Positions 40,780 to 51,272 of a stretch of DNA of 64,000 nt are shown one piece after another. The position numbers and the translations under genes were made by a program. Numbering within the stretch: position 1 is the stretch's first letter; each line of letters begins with the position of its first letter. This DNA comes from Azolla caroliniana (taxonomy: Eukaryota > Polypodiophyta), in contig JBHGNT010000009.1 of assembly GCA_043228905.1 (NCBI GenBank), positions 6,510,001 through 6,574,000 on the forward strand. The letters are read 5' to 3'. Below the pieces are notes generated by a model. The model saw only the letters and a list, made by a program, of their open reading frames with translations. It had not been told where the DNA came from and made no database searches.

Positions 40780-41177
40780 AACAGCTAATTAGCTATTGAC
40801 AACTAATTAGCTACTGACAGCTATTTAGCGACTGACAGCTAATTAGCTACAGGCAGCTAATTAGCTGCATACGTAAGTAACTTATTACTTAGGTAAAAAA
40901 GTAAGAGAGTAAGTAAGTAAGAAATATACAGGAAGTAGAACTCTGAGAGGGAGAGTGAGGATAGAGAGAAAGAACTCAGAGAGTGAGAGCAGAAGAGAGA
41001 AACAGACGAGAGCAAGTAGAGCTCTGTGCGTAATGAAATAGAAGAAGTTTTTGGCTGCTACAGAGGTAAGTCTCCTTCCCCCTTCCCTTCTGTATTTGAG
41101 CACCAAACGATCTAGCACACCACGATCCGCCGCACACATAAGAAGAGCCCAAGTGCCTTCTTCACGTTTTCTTAACA
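40780..41177 (+). repeat. Copia C 5' LTR, remainder
   Basis: It continues the LTR after copia D and ends ...TTTTCTTAACA. It matches 49509-49888 apart from scattered differences and about 18 extra bases. Near its start is a run of short imperfect repeats (AGCTAATTAGCTAC, CTATTTAGCGACTGAC). Confidence 0.93.
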
Positions 41178-41189
41178 TGGTATCAGAGC
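41178..41189 (+). other. Copia C primer-binding site
   Basis: TGGTATCAGAGC directly follows the LTR end. It is complementary to initiator-Met tRNA. Confidence 0.92.
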
Positions 41190-41316
41190 GAGGTTGCTCA
41201 TAAAGAAGAGTACAGAAGTGCATAGAACTGAGAAAGGTATTTCCCTGGTTGCTGATCTGAATCAGAAAGTTACTTGTTGAAGTAATTGTAACAGAAACCC
41301 TAGTTTGGAAGAGATA

Positions 41317-41579
41317 ATGGCTGCAAAGAATGCGGGCCAAATAGTTACAGAGAAACTAGATAAAAACAATTTCCCGACGTGGAAATTTAGAATGACGAAT
41401 TTCCTAATGGGGAAAGGATACTGGGATTACATTGAAGGAGACCTAGAAGAGGCTCCGGAGATCCCAGAAGAAAATGCCACAGTAGCACAGATTAAAGCCT
41501 TCAAAGATTGGAATCAAGGGGCAAGGAAGGTAATGCATTGGCTCTCACTTAGCATCTCAGATTCGATGCTTGGGCACAT
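41317..41579 (+). pseudogene. Copia C gag N-terminus, cut by hAT2
   Basis: The first ATG (41317) gives MAAKNAGQIVTEKLDKNNFP, TWKFRMTNFLMGKGYWDYIE, then VAQIKAFKDWNQGARKVMHW and LSISDSMLGHI. This is the start of a UBN2-type copia gag. The hAT enters after GGGCACAT, and the frame resumes at 45315 as HDVMLPKEAWDNLVKLF. Discounting the hAT and one target copy, the two parts are in frame, which fixes the insertion point. Confidence 0.92.
41572..41579. other. Target-site duplication of hAT2, left copy
   Basis: GGGCACAT, identical to 45307-45314. The 8-bp length is diagnostic of hAT transposition. Confidence 0.95.
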
Positions 41580-41921
41580 CATAGTTCTAGCCATACGTCT
41601 CAAATGTGTCATACTCATACGTGAATATTCGTATCATACTCATACGTGAAATGGCTCCAAGTATGATTGGAATCCATTCGTCTATATTTATATTTATATT
41701 TATTTTTATTACTCTAAAAAAAATTTTAAAATATGAAAAATAAAAAATAATCAAGATTTTTATAAACAAAAATCAAGACCATAATTTCATTGAAAACTAA
41801 CAAAATAGCATCCAAAATTCTAAACATGAACCAAAATTTATCCAAAGTTCAAACTTCAAACATGAACATTAACCTAGAAAGTAGCTCTAAATTCATAGTA
41901 CTAATAGTTAATCTCATCTCT

Positions 41922-43982
41922 CTACTCTTGAGGTGCATTGTCAATGTTAACATCTTGCCCATCATCATCTTCTTCTTCGAAATCCTCATTAACCATAGTT
42001 GCATGTTGTCTTTGCAATACCAAAAGCCTATCATCATCTTCTTCTTTATTAATCATATCCAAAGTCACTTCTATACGGCATGAATCTCTTTGTTTGACTT
42101 TCTTTAATAGACGATGGTTTGTATGCAAGTATACCAGCTTCTCTATATGATCATGACTCAACCTATTTCTCCTCTTAGTGTGTATCAATGAAAAGGTACT
42201 CCAATTTCTCTCACATGGAGATGCACAAGTACCTTGAGAAAGCACTCGTATCGCAAGTTTACTTAAATTTGGGGTTTCTTCTCCAAATAATTCCCACCAC
42301 TTAACACCTTCTTTCATTCTAGTAGGATCATTTGAAGGTGGAAGTTGAAAAATACCCTTCTCTTTAGTTTTATAAGCATGATACTCATCTAATAAATTAC
42401 CTTGCATCTTAATGTCACCATTTGCATATCGCATAATGGTGTCTATCCAACTAGCATTCACCACATTATCAAAAACTTGAGAATTTTCCCACCAAATTGG
42501 ATGTAAGAGATATCCAATTGCATGTAATGGTGAATGTAACATTTTGCATCTATCCATGCATAATCCTCTAATTTCATCAAGCAACATGTTATTGATTCCT
42601 TGCATTTTATTTATTTCTTCTACCATTCGTCGTGTACATTCATATATCAACCCCGTTGTTGCACCTTCTCTATCCGCCAATCGCAACACTTTTAAAATTG
42701 GTGAGCATATTTCCACTATCATCTTTACATTTGACCAAAAGGAAGCATTCAATATTATCGAAACTACTTCTTCTGCTTGTTGCGTTTTAGATCCCTTCCA
42801 TTGGCACCATTCTTCGCTAACTACCATTCTTCTTAAACCACTATACACTCTATCATCCAACAAATTTGATAGCAGAATGAAACTATAAGCAAACCTTGTA
42901 GTAGAAGGCTTCAACAATTCCTTTTTACTAAACTTGCGAAACATTGCAAGCACATATAGCTTTCTTGTGATGAACGTAGTAACCTTCATACCTAATCTCA
43001 AAGCATCATTAACCCAAGCACATTTTCCTATATCCTCAAACAACAAATCAAGGCAATGACATGTGCATCGAGTAAAAAATATCATGGGCCACTCTTTCTC
43101 TATCATATGTCCCGCTGCCACACAATTTGATGCATTATCCATGCATACTTGCATAACATTTGTTGGGCCAATTTCAAGAATGGTAGCTTTTAGAATATTA
43201 AAGATATACTCCCCCGTTTTACATTCTCCACTTGTATCCACAGACCTCAAAAACACTGAACCAAACATTGATGAAGCTAGAACATTAATTATTGGCCTAT
43301 TTCTAGTATATGACCAACCATCACTGACTATAGTGCATCCATATATTTTCCATTTCTCTTTGATGCATGAAAGTTTATCTTCAACAATTTTTACTTCTTC
43401 ATCTAAGTGCCTCTTTCCCAATTGGAAAGAACTTGGTGGCTTATATGACGGACCAGCCTTTGCAATTGCTTGAACCATATCATGAAAAAAGGAACTATCA
43501 ACCTTAAGATGTGGAATATCCTCTACAAAAAAGAATCTTCTCACTGATTCATCGGCATTTTTATTCAAACTTTTTTGCCAAGAGATTTGTAGGGATCCAC
43601 TAGAATTCTCAATTGTCCTCTTCTTACATGATGAAGATGACATGTCAACTACAGATGCACAAGTAGATGGCACAACATTGGCATTAGATGTACTTATATC
43701 GACATTATTCTCACTTTCTATAATAGAATTTTCATTAGCATTAATATTTTCATGAGCATCCACATCCGATACTAATTTTTGTATCTCATCTTTTATTGCT
43801 CCAGTGACTTTGCGGCATTTATCCACACCTTGTCCTTTTAGCCCCAAAAGATGGGCTTTAATTCGGTGTGGACCACCAGCAAACACGTGTTTGCAATATT
43901 TGCATTCATTTATATGCATTCCTTTATTGTTTCTCTTCACGACAGTAATGTGGTCCCATAAAAAGCTCTTTTGTTTGCCCAT
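41922..43982 (-). CDS. hAT2 transposase (BED, DUF659, hAT dimerisation)
   Basis: An intact 686-codon frame with ATG at 43982. Residues 1-60 form a BED zinc finger (C27-x2-C30, H44, C56; ECKYCKHVFAGGPHRIKAH). A Ser/Asn-rich linker follows. The DUF659/RNase H-like core spans about 180-320 with acidic residues in VSDGWSYTRNRPIIN (D221) and VCMDNASNC (D282). The C-terminal dimerisation domain (about 540-620) has WWELFGEETPNLSKLAIRVL, CASPCERNWSTFSLIHTKRR and LVYLHTN, then an acidic tail. It binds the element ends and excises the DNA by the hAT hairpin pathway. No stop or frameshift is present. Confidence 0.95.
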   Translation of the reverse strand: MGKQKSFLWDHITVVKRNNKGMHINECKYCKHVFAGGPHRIKAHLLGLKGQGVDKCRKVTGAIKDEIQKLVSDVDAHENINANENSIIESENNVDISTSNANVVPSTCASVVDMSSSSCKKRTIENSSGSLQISWQKSLNKNADESVRRFFFVEDIPHLKVDSSFFHDMVQAIAKAGPSYKPPSSFQLGKRHLDEEVKIVEDKLSCIKEKWKIYGCTIVSDGWSYTRNRPIINVLASSMFGSVFLRSVDTSGECKTGEYIFNILKATILEIGPTNVMQVCMDNASNCVAAGHMIEKEWPMIFFTRCTCHCLDLLFEDIGKCAWVNDALRLGMKVTTFITRKLYVLAMFRKFSKKELLKPSTTRFAYSFILLSNLLDDRVYSGLRRMVVSEEWCQWKGSKTQQAEEVVSIILNASFWSNVKMIVEICSPILKVLRLADREGATTGLIYECTRRMVEEINKMQGINNMLLDEIRGLCMDRCKMLHSPLHAIGYLLHPIWWENSQVFDNVVNASWIDTIMRYANGDIKMQGNLLDEYHAYKTKEKGIFQLPPSNDPTRMKEGVKWWELFGEETPNLSKLAIRVLSQGTCASPCERNWSTFSLIHTKRRNRLSHDHIEKLVYLHTNHRLLKKVKQRDSCRIEVTLDMINKEEDDDRLLVLQRQHATMVNEDFEEEDDDGQDVNIDNAPQE

Positions 43983-45306
43983 ACTACAATCACATTAATT
44001 TATAAATCAACAATTTAGGAAGTGAGTTAACAAATCTACAATCACGTTGATATTAATATATAAAAGAACATTAGAAAACTACAATTACATTGATTTAATA
44101 AAACTACAATCCTTTTGAGGTGCTTTTCCTTCTCAGAGTTTATTAAGTTCTATTCGATTTCGGGCAACATTGCCTCAATATAATTCATTTCTATGTCACT
44201 TTCTATGTTACTTTCTATCTTATGTTTCAAATTTCAATATCAAAAATTTCTATGGCTAAAAGCCAAAAGGTTCAATGGTGATTATCTCTCTCCAAAGGCC
44301 AAATTTCAATTAGATGAAAACATGAACAACTAGTTAAATTCTCTACATTATTACGAATCCTATATGGCCAAGAGGTATTACTTTTCAGCACACTATGACC
44401 TTCTCAATCCCATGAAAGACAAATCACAAACCTAAGACAAAGATGCATCATGCAATTTGTTGTTTCTCTTCCTCTTTCAATTATTCGATTAAAAAAACCA
44501 AAAAAATGGGTAGTGAAGGGGCGGGGAAGGGCGACATGTCTAGTTTTCTTATCCCTTGCATCCATTATTTGAGAAAAACATGCATTTGTAGTATGTACAA
44601 CCTGAAATTAAAGCTGATTTGCACATACAAACATCCATAATTCCATAATCTCATTTAGTGTTTTATGAGTTCTTGGGTTTTTGTTAAGATTTTGAGGGTT
44701 TTTTCCCAAATTTTCGTTTTAGGGTTTGATCTCATGCTCATTGAATGATTTAACAATTGTATAGACATTAGAAATACATGAATTCAGGATAACAATTTAC
44801 CTTTACGCTTCCAAGAAGAATCAAACGAGACAAATCGGTAAGGCGGCAAGTTGTAGGCGGCACGCGGGTGAGCGGGAATCAGGATTCGGGATTCGGGATT
44901 CGGGATTTGGGAATCAGAAATTAGAAATTAGAAATCAGCCTGTTCGTTTTGTCCTTCATAGAAATCTGATTTTCACTCAAAGCTCTCGATTCTCTTCACG
45001 ATTTTCTCCTCACAGAAATCTGATTTTCACTCAAAGCTCTCGATTCTCTACGATCAACTGAGGACTCTCGATTCTCAGACTCTCAAACTCTCAAACTCTC
45101 AGAGACTCAGACTCATCACTCGTCACTGCTCAGTGCTCAGTGCTCACAACGCAACGACGCATCAGAAAAAACCCCCCAAAAAAACACCCAAAAAACCCCC
45201 CCCAAAAAAAAAAAAACCCAAACGAATATCGCGTATCATACGCGTACGTTTGCAAACGTTCGTGTACGTCCAATAAATTGGACGTACGCGAATATTAGGA
45301 ACTATG
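43983..45306 (-). promoter_or_regulatory. hAT2 upstream region (5' of transposase)
   Basis: This 1.3-kb stretch upstream of the transposase must hold its promoter. It contains a 36-bp direct repeat (44960-44995 and 45014-45049), a run of GGATTCGGGATTCGGGATT units near 44886-44910, repeated CTCTCAAA and CAGTGCT words, and a C/A homopolymer zone at 45167-45213. I cannot identify a TATA box with confidence. A 65-codon ORF at 44443-44640 has no motif. Confidence 0.5.
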
Positions 45307-45314
45307 GGGCACAT
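45307..45314. other. Target-site duplication of hAT2, right copy
   Basis: GGGCACAT, identical to 41572-41579. Confidence 0.95.
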
Positions 45315-46803
45315 ACATGATGTTATGCTCCCAAAAGAAGCTTGGGACAATTTGGTAAAACTGTTTGCAGTAAACACAAAAGCTAGAAAGCTACAGTTGA
45401 AGACTGAGCTAAATACCTTAGAAAAAGGTAAGATGTCAATAAATGAGTATGCTTTGAAAATAAAGAGCATATGTGAATCACTTGCTTCAATCAATGTAAA
45501 GATAGAAGATGATGATAAGGTAGAAATATGCTTGAGAGGCTTAGGACCTCAATACAAAAGCTTTAAAACCTCTATGCTTACAAGGGATAGTATCCCAAGT
45601 TTTCCAGATCTGGTTTCAATGCTTGTAGTAGAAGAAAGGAATCAGATGGATGATGTAAATAAAGGAAATCTTGAGAATGAGGGGCAAGCCCTATATAATA
45701 GTGCTGGAAGAGGCCGAGGAAGAGGCCATGGAAGATTTGTCTCAGCAAGAACCCACAATAATGGTTATCAAGGAAGAGGACAACAAACCATTAGAGGAAG
45801 AAACAACAACAGAGGCAGGGGGAGCAACCAAGGTAAAGGTAAGCAAACATATGTAAATGATGATGGTTGTTGGTATTGTGGAAAACTAGGCCACACACAG
45901 GCTGAATGTTACAAGAAGCAAAATGATGAGCAAAGAGGAAAGAGACAGCAGAATAATTATGCCCAAACTAGTGAAGATTGTGAAAAAGATGGTGCATTTG
46001 TGGTACAACATGAGATAGCAGCAGTGGCTAAAAGCTCACAAAAATGTAATGAAGAGTTTACATGGTATGTAGACTCGGGGGCATCTAACCATATGACTGG
46101 ACATGCAAACTGGTTTGAAAGGTTAAGAGAACCAGAGATTCCTGGCTATGTACAAACGGGTGATAATAGTACTCACCAAATAGAATATGTTGGAGATATC
46201 CCATTGTGGGAAGAAAAAGGAAAGACTAAGTCTATGTTGAATGTAATGCATGTTCCAAATCTTGCTAAGAATCTGATTTCTGTTGGACAGATAGTAGAGC
46301 AAGGTATGCAAGTAAAGTTTAAGCAAAGTGGATGCTATATAGAAAAGAATGGGAAGCTCATTGCAAAAGGAAAACGACAAGGAAGAATGTTTATTTTGGA
46401 TGTTGACATGCCTAGACAGATTTCAGCTATGTTTGCAAAAGGAATGAGTGTAGTCTCAGATGTGGAAATGTGGCATAAAAGGATTGGCCACATAAGTATG
46501 CAAACCCTAAAGAATATGTTGAGAAAAGATGTAGTGGCTGGACTGCCAAAACTGAAAAATTGTGAAATGGGAAAGATATGTGAAGCATGTCAATATGGAA
46601 AGCAAAATAGGTTGCCATTCCCTCATGAAAGACATGTAAGTAAAAATCTGTTGGATTTGGTACATACGGATGTATGGGGACCAACTAAGAATGCATCTAT
46701 CTGTGGCTGCAGATTTTATGTAACTTTTATTGATGATTGCTCAAGCAAAACATGGGTGTACTTCATGAAAGAGAAAAGTGAAGTGTTTGAATGTTTTCGT
46801 TAA
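45315..46803 (+). pseudogene. Copia C gag-C terminus, protease, integrase start
   Basis: The frame continues gag with AWDNLVKLFAVNTKARKLQL, the Gly/Arg-rich stretch GRGRGRGHGRF, the zinc knuckle CWYCGKLGHTQAEC, the protease TWYVDSGASNHMTGHANW, pre-integrase MWHKRIGHISMQTLKNML and the integrase entry CEACQYGKQNRLPF, TDVWGPTKNASICG, YVTFIDDCSSKTWVY. The frame ends at 46803 through one extra base (TTTTCGTTAAG). Together with the frame at 46778-48778 it forms one gag-pol polyprotein typical of copia. Confidence 0.94.
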
Positions 46804-48778
46804 GTTTAAATGCATGGTAGAAAAGCAGGCAGGTACAAGAATAAAATGTTTAAGGTCTGATGGAGGAGGAGAGTATTTCTCCAATGAATTTTCTGATTTT
46901 CTATGCAATCAGGGAATAAGAAGACAGTTCACATGTAGATATACTCCACAACAAAATGGAGTTGCTGAGAGGAAAAACAGAACATTGGTGAACATTGCAA
47001 GGGCTTTGATGACAGAGAAGAATATGCCATTGTACTATTGGGCAGAAGCTGTAAATACAACAAATTATATTCTAAATAGATGTATAACATCGGGAGTACA
47101 TGAAGCAACTCCTGAAGAGTGTTTCTATGGAAGGAAACCTAGCTTAGAACACTTAAAAGTGTTTGGATGCCTTGTATATGTACATGTGCCTGTAGAAGTA
47201 AGAAGTAAGCTGGATCCAAAAGCAGAAAAATGTATTTTTGTTGGCTATTCAAAAGAACAAAAAGGGTATAGATGCTATAACCCTGTAACAAAGAAGATTG
47301 TGACAAGTAGGGATGTAATCGTTGATGAGTTAGCTAGTTGGTACAGTCCAAAACAGAATCCAGAGACTGATGAAGATAGTGAGATTGAAGACAGAGACAA
47401 ATCTGAAAATGTAGAAGACTGCCACAGAGATGGAAGCAAGGTTGGACAGCAAGGTCCAACATCAACAGAATGTTCTAGACCATCAAAAAGCTCAGATGGT
47501 AAATCTGATTCGAATTCTTGGAGTGGAAAAAGTGGAGGACACAAAAAATGTGATGATAAAAAAGGAAAACAGAAAATGCCAGAGTATGAAATGTTGGATG
47601 ACTTGTCTAAAAACATGGAAGATGAGGATTTAGATCTGTCATTGGATGATCTTCTTGGTATAAGAGGATTGAAAATCCCTGGTATGGAAAAAGCATTGAA
47701 GGATGCAAATCAGAAACTGAGAAGATCAGATAGAGAGAAAAAAACTGTTGAAAGATTTGGTTATGAAACATATATGGCTATGCATTATGCATATATGTCT
47801 AAGGTGGTACAGATCCTTGATCCAAGTAGTTTTGATGAGGCTAAAACTGAGAAGAAATGGGTGGATGCAATGCGAGAAGAGATTGATGCATTGGCTGAAA
47901 ACAGAACATGGGATTTGGTGAAGTTACCAAAAGGAAAAAATGTGGTAGGTTGCAAATGGGTCTACAAGACAAAGCATGATTCCAGTGGGAATGTAAGTAG
48001 ACATAAAGCAAGATTGGTTGCAAAGGGATATGCCCAAATGCAAGGAATTGATTATGATGAGACATTTGCACCGGTTGCAAAGATGGCAACATTGAGGACA
48101 TTACTGGCTGTAGGTGCAGCCAGAAGATGGTTTCTTCATTATATGGATGTAAACAATGCCTTCTTACATGGTAACTTGGAAGAAGAAGTGTATATGTGTC
48201 AACCACCAGGTTTTGAAGATAGGAAGCATCTAGATTATGTATGTAAGCTGAAAAAGGTTCTCTATGGATTGAAACAGGCACCAAGAACATGGCACAGAGA
48301 ACTTTCAGATTATCTGAAAAAACTTGACTTCAAAATGTCAAAGGCTGATTCATCATTGTATGTTAAAAGGAAAGATGATTGTATTGCTGTGATTCTGATT
48401 TATGTTGATGATCTCATCATTGGAGGTGATTTCATGGATGAAATAAGTAAGTTGAAAAGAAATTTGGAAATGAAATTTCATATGAAAGATTTGGGAGATT
48501 TGAGATATTTTTTGGGTATTGAAATCATCAGATCTGAAAGTGGTATATTTGTGTTGCAAAGACAATATGCAACAACTATGTTGAAAAAGTATGGTATGCT
48601 TGGATGCAAACCTATTGGAGTACCACTAGATAAAAACTGCAAATTGAGGGCTGATTTGGGAGCCAAAATAGAAGATGTAAACATGTACAGGTCTATGGTG
48701 GGAAACCTTATTTATTTGACCATAACAAGACCTGATTTGAGTTATGCAGTTGGATTAGTCAGCCAATTTATGCAATAG
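46778..48778 (+). pseudogene. Copia C integrase core and reverse transcriptase
   Basis: A 666-codon frame resumes after the one-base insertion with KFKCMVEKQ. It holds the integrase (IKCLRSDGGGEYFSNEF, RYTPQQNGVAERKNRTLV, YYWAEAVNTTNYILNR), the linker (RRSDREKKTVERFGYETYM) and RT (CKWVYKTKHDSSGNVSRHKA, DETFAPVAKMATLRT, MDVNNAFLHGNLEEEVYM, LIYVDDLIIGGD). Catalytic residues are kept. It stops at TAG (48776-48778) in SQFMQ-stop-PTKPH, where relatives have Lys. Confidence 0.94.
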
Positions 48779-49402
48779 CCAACAAAGCCGCATTTGGATT
48801 GCATTAGAAGAATTCTGAGGTATGTAAAAGGTACTCAGAACTATGGATTGTTTTACAGGGCTGGTTTTGACATAAATCTGGAAGGATATACAGATGTTGA
48901 TGGGGTTGGAAGCCAAGCAGATAGAAGATCCACAAGTGGATATATATTTACATTGGGAAGTGCAGGTATTTCATGGAGTAGCAAGAAACAAGCTATTGTT
49001 GCATTGTCTAGTACTGAAGCTGAGTACAGAGGAGCTGCCATAGCCACTTGTGAAGAGGTATGGATCAGAAGATTGCTTGCTGATTTGGGAGAGTATATAG
49101 ATGGTACTGTCACAATTTGGTGTGACAACATGAGCAGCATTCAGCTTGCAAAAAACCCAGTGTTCCATGCAAGAACAAAGCACATTGAAGTGCATTATCA
49201 CTTTGTTAGAGAAAAAGTGATTGAAGGAGAAGTTGATCTGGTGTGTGTGAATACAAATCAGCAGGTTGCTAATATTCTCACAAAGGGATTGAGTGTGGAA
49301 AAGCATACACAATTTTGGAACATGATGGGAGTTGTAGACACTGATATGATGGCTGAAAAGCATCATGGAAAAGAAGTGGTAGATAACCCCAAGAAAGGAT
49401 AA
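48779..49402 (+). pseudogene. Copia C RNase H
   Basis: After the stop the same frame goes on with CIRRILRYVKGTQNYGLFYR, YTDVDGVGSQADRRSTSGYI, LSSTEAEYRGAAIATCEEVW, IWCDNMSSIQLAKN, HARTKHIEVHYHFVREKV and ILTKGLSVEKHTQFWNMMG. It ends at 49402 just before the polypurine tract. The position normally read YTDADWAG has YTDVDGVG, a change close to a catalytic aspartate. A single stop separates it from RT. Confidence 0.92.
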
Positions 49403-49406
49403 GTTG

Positions 49407-49420
49407 AGCTTGAGGGGGAG
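49407..49420 (+). other. Copia C polypurine tract
   Basis: AGCTTGAGGGGGAG sits directly before the 3' LTR. Confidence 0.9.
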
Positions 49421-49888
49421 TGTTGAGAAGCAAGCTCAACATGGTATGTGATGCTTATTAGGAAATAAGATATAGTAGCTATTTAGCTACTTGTGAACAT
49501 AAAGGAGAAACGGTTAATTAGCTACTGACAGCTATTTAGCGACTGACAGCTAATTAGCTACAGGCAGCTAATTAGCTGCATACGTAAGTAACTTATTACT
49601 TAGGTAAAAAAGTAAGAGAGTAAGTAAGTAAGAAATATACAGGAAGTAGAACTCTGAGAGGGAGAGTGAGGATAGAGAGAAAGAACTCAGAGAGTGAGAG
49701 CAGAAGAGAGAAACAGACGAGAGCAAGTAGAGCTCTGCGCGTAATGAAATAGAAGAAGTTTTTGGCTGCTACAGAGGTAAGTCTCCTTCCCCCTTCCCTT
49801 CTGTGTTTGAGCACCAAACGATCTAGCACACCACGATCCGCCGCGCACATAAGAAGAGCCCAAGTGCCTTCTTCACATTTTCTTAACA
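49421..49888 (+). repeat. Copia C 3' LTR (468 bp)
   Basis: It starts TGTTGAGAAGCAAGCTCAAC and ends TTTTCTTAACA. It is uninterrupted and so gives the reference for the split 5' LTR. Differences from the 5' copy are few (for example GTGTTTGAG versus GTATTTGAG, CGCGCACAT versus CGCACACAT). Confidence 0.96.
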
Positions 49889-49893
49889 CACAT
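49889..49893. other. Target-site duplication of copia C, right copy
   Basis: CACAT, identical to 35417-35421. Confidence 0.95.
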
Positions 49894-51003
49894 TATCCAG
49901 GACTGACTCTAGAAGGCACATCATCATATGGAAGGGTTCCAGACAAAACTCCATGACATGCTTCGCTCCTGACAAGAGGAAATGGATCGACTCAATGGTC
50001 AGCTTACTCGCCTCAAAATATATTTTAATAGGAAACAAAGAATGATCAATGACCTCCAAGCAACTTTGAAAACACAAGAGGAGTTAGATAAGAAGCACAT
50101 AGCTACATTCAAAGCTGAAAAGGAGGAAATGACTCAACGTTATAAATAGCTTGCTAATAAGTATGAGCAGGTGCGAAATGCACTCGTAGTGGCAGAAGCA
50201 AAAGTGATGTTCTAGCACGACTTCGCGGCAAGTCGACAAGAAGAGCTAAAAAATGAAATCAGTGCTTTAAAGTATCAGCTTAGGATGGGAGAGGAAAAGG
50301 TGCAAGCTATCTTGAACAAACGAAAGCAAAAGATGCATCAGGCCATCACAAAGGCTCTGGACAACTATTGGAAGTAGTGGTAAGCTCAAGTAGCTGAATT
50401 ACAATTATCAAGGGTCGACCATGAGAACAGGAAAACGCAGGGTCAAGGATTTTTCAAGATGGATAAGGCGAGCATAACCACACTACGGGACGAGCTGGCC
50501 GGAGATATATATGAATTAATGGCGCACCACAAGGAAGAACTCAACAAGTTGCTGGAAGAATATGACGACCAGCGGATTACACTCACTCTAGACCTTGATG
50601 CCTATGAAAAGGAATGCCGACAACAAGAGAGGCAACAAGAAGCAATGAAGGCTAAGGATGAGGTAATGGAGCAACTAGGACAAGAGTCGGAGTTGGAGTC
50701 GGACCAAGACACAACGGAGTAGGAGTCGGGCCAAACCAAAGGAATCAACGAGGAGTCACGACAAGCACACCTGGATCAAGAGAGAGAGGCAAAGTTGACA
50801 TTGCGAACTAATAGAACACAACTAGAAGATCAGCCAGCTCCGAATGACACTAAAGATGAAGAAGATGAGGAGCCCAATCTGTTGGACGTTCTAAATGAGG
50901 ACAACGACGATGAGGAGCTCAAGGAAGAAGACCACAACAATGATAATGATGACCCGAACAATGACCAGGAGGATGAGGATGATGAAGCAAATGACCAGGA
51001 CTA
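49889..51003 (+). pseudogene. G1 extra ORF, C-terminal coiled-coil and acidic tail
   Basis: This continues the frame cut at 35421. Across a single CACAT the codons read KVH-IIQD, then HHHMEGFQTKLHDMLRS, MDRLNGQLTRLKIYFNRKQR and LQATLKTQEELDKKHIATFK. Long helical stretches follow (RQEELKNEISALKYQLRMGE, RDELAGDIYELMAHHKEEL). A strongly acidic tail (EDEEPNLLDVLNEDNDDEE, NDDPNNDQEDEDDEANDQD) ends at a stop at 51001-51003. Several TAG/TGA stops interrupt it. I recognise no family; the features are a coiled coil plus an Asp/Asn/Glu-rich end. Confidence 0.6.
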
Positions 51004-51082
51004 AGTTTTGGGGTTCGGTTGTGCTAGGCATTGTCCCATGGGCGGGCCATGTGTTAGCCAGTCACCTAGCCGAATTACACTA

Positions 51083-51252
51083 GTTCGAGTTCGAGTCGGA
51101 GACGCATCACTATGCGTACTTGATGAAAGTGGTAGAAGTGTGTGAGCTAGAGAGCTATGCAGAAGAGGAAAAAGACACAAATTGGTGTGCCGCAATGCAG
51201 GATGAGATGTGAGCGCTCATGGAGAATGAGACTTGGACCTGGTTGATGCCAT
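51083..51252 (+). pseudogene. Copia fragment: linker before reverse transcriptase
   Basis: The frame reads FEFESETHHYAYLMKVVEVC, ELESYAEEEKDTNWCAAMQD, EM-stop-ALMENETWTW, the copia stretch leading to RT. It is close to the linker of copia B. It ends abruptly where the LTR of copia F begins, so F inserted into this element; the rest would lie beyond F, outside the window. Its upstream part is not seen, and G1 sequence ends about 80 bp before it. Confidence 0.75.
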
Positions 51253-51272
51253 TGGCAATTCGGTCCCTCCGG
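51253..51272 (+). repeat. Copia F 5' LTR, first 20 bp
   Basis: TGGCAATTCGGTCCCTCCGG matches the LTR start of copia D (TTCGGTCCCTCCGG at the same place). It is cut by gypsy E, and the LTR continues at 61745. The exact first base is inferred from the TG and the D alignment. Confidence 0.7.

Larger units (their letters stand above)
41580..45306 (-). mobile_element. hAT2: complete, apparently autonomous hAT transposon
   Basis: The 3,727-bp element sits in copia C gag between perfect 8-bp duplications. Its ends are short inverted repeats, CATAGTTCTAGCC at left and, inverted, CATAGTTCCTAATA at right. The subterminal zones are rich in CGTACG/ATACGTG words (left CATACTCATACGTGAA twice; right GCGTACG and GTACGTCCAAT with its inverse). 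A single intact transposase gene fills the minus strand. Position, duplications and open frame together suggest a recent insertion. Confidence 0.93.
35422..49888 (+). mobile_element. Copia C: complete Ty1/copia element with two nested insertions
   Basis: The TG...CA LTRs, initiator-Met primer site, gag-pol, polypurine tract and CACAT duplication make the limits exact. Its own length without inserts is about 5.5 kb. Copia D sits in the 5' LTR and a hAT in gag. The coding part has only two lesions of its own, a one-base insertion near 46803 and a stop at 48776-48778. The LTRs differ at roughly 1% of sites plus an indel. Codon use is AT-rich, unlike copia B and D. Confidence 0.95.
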
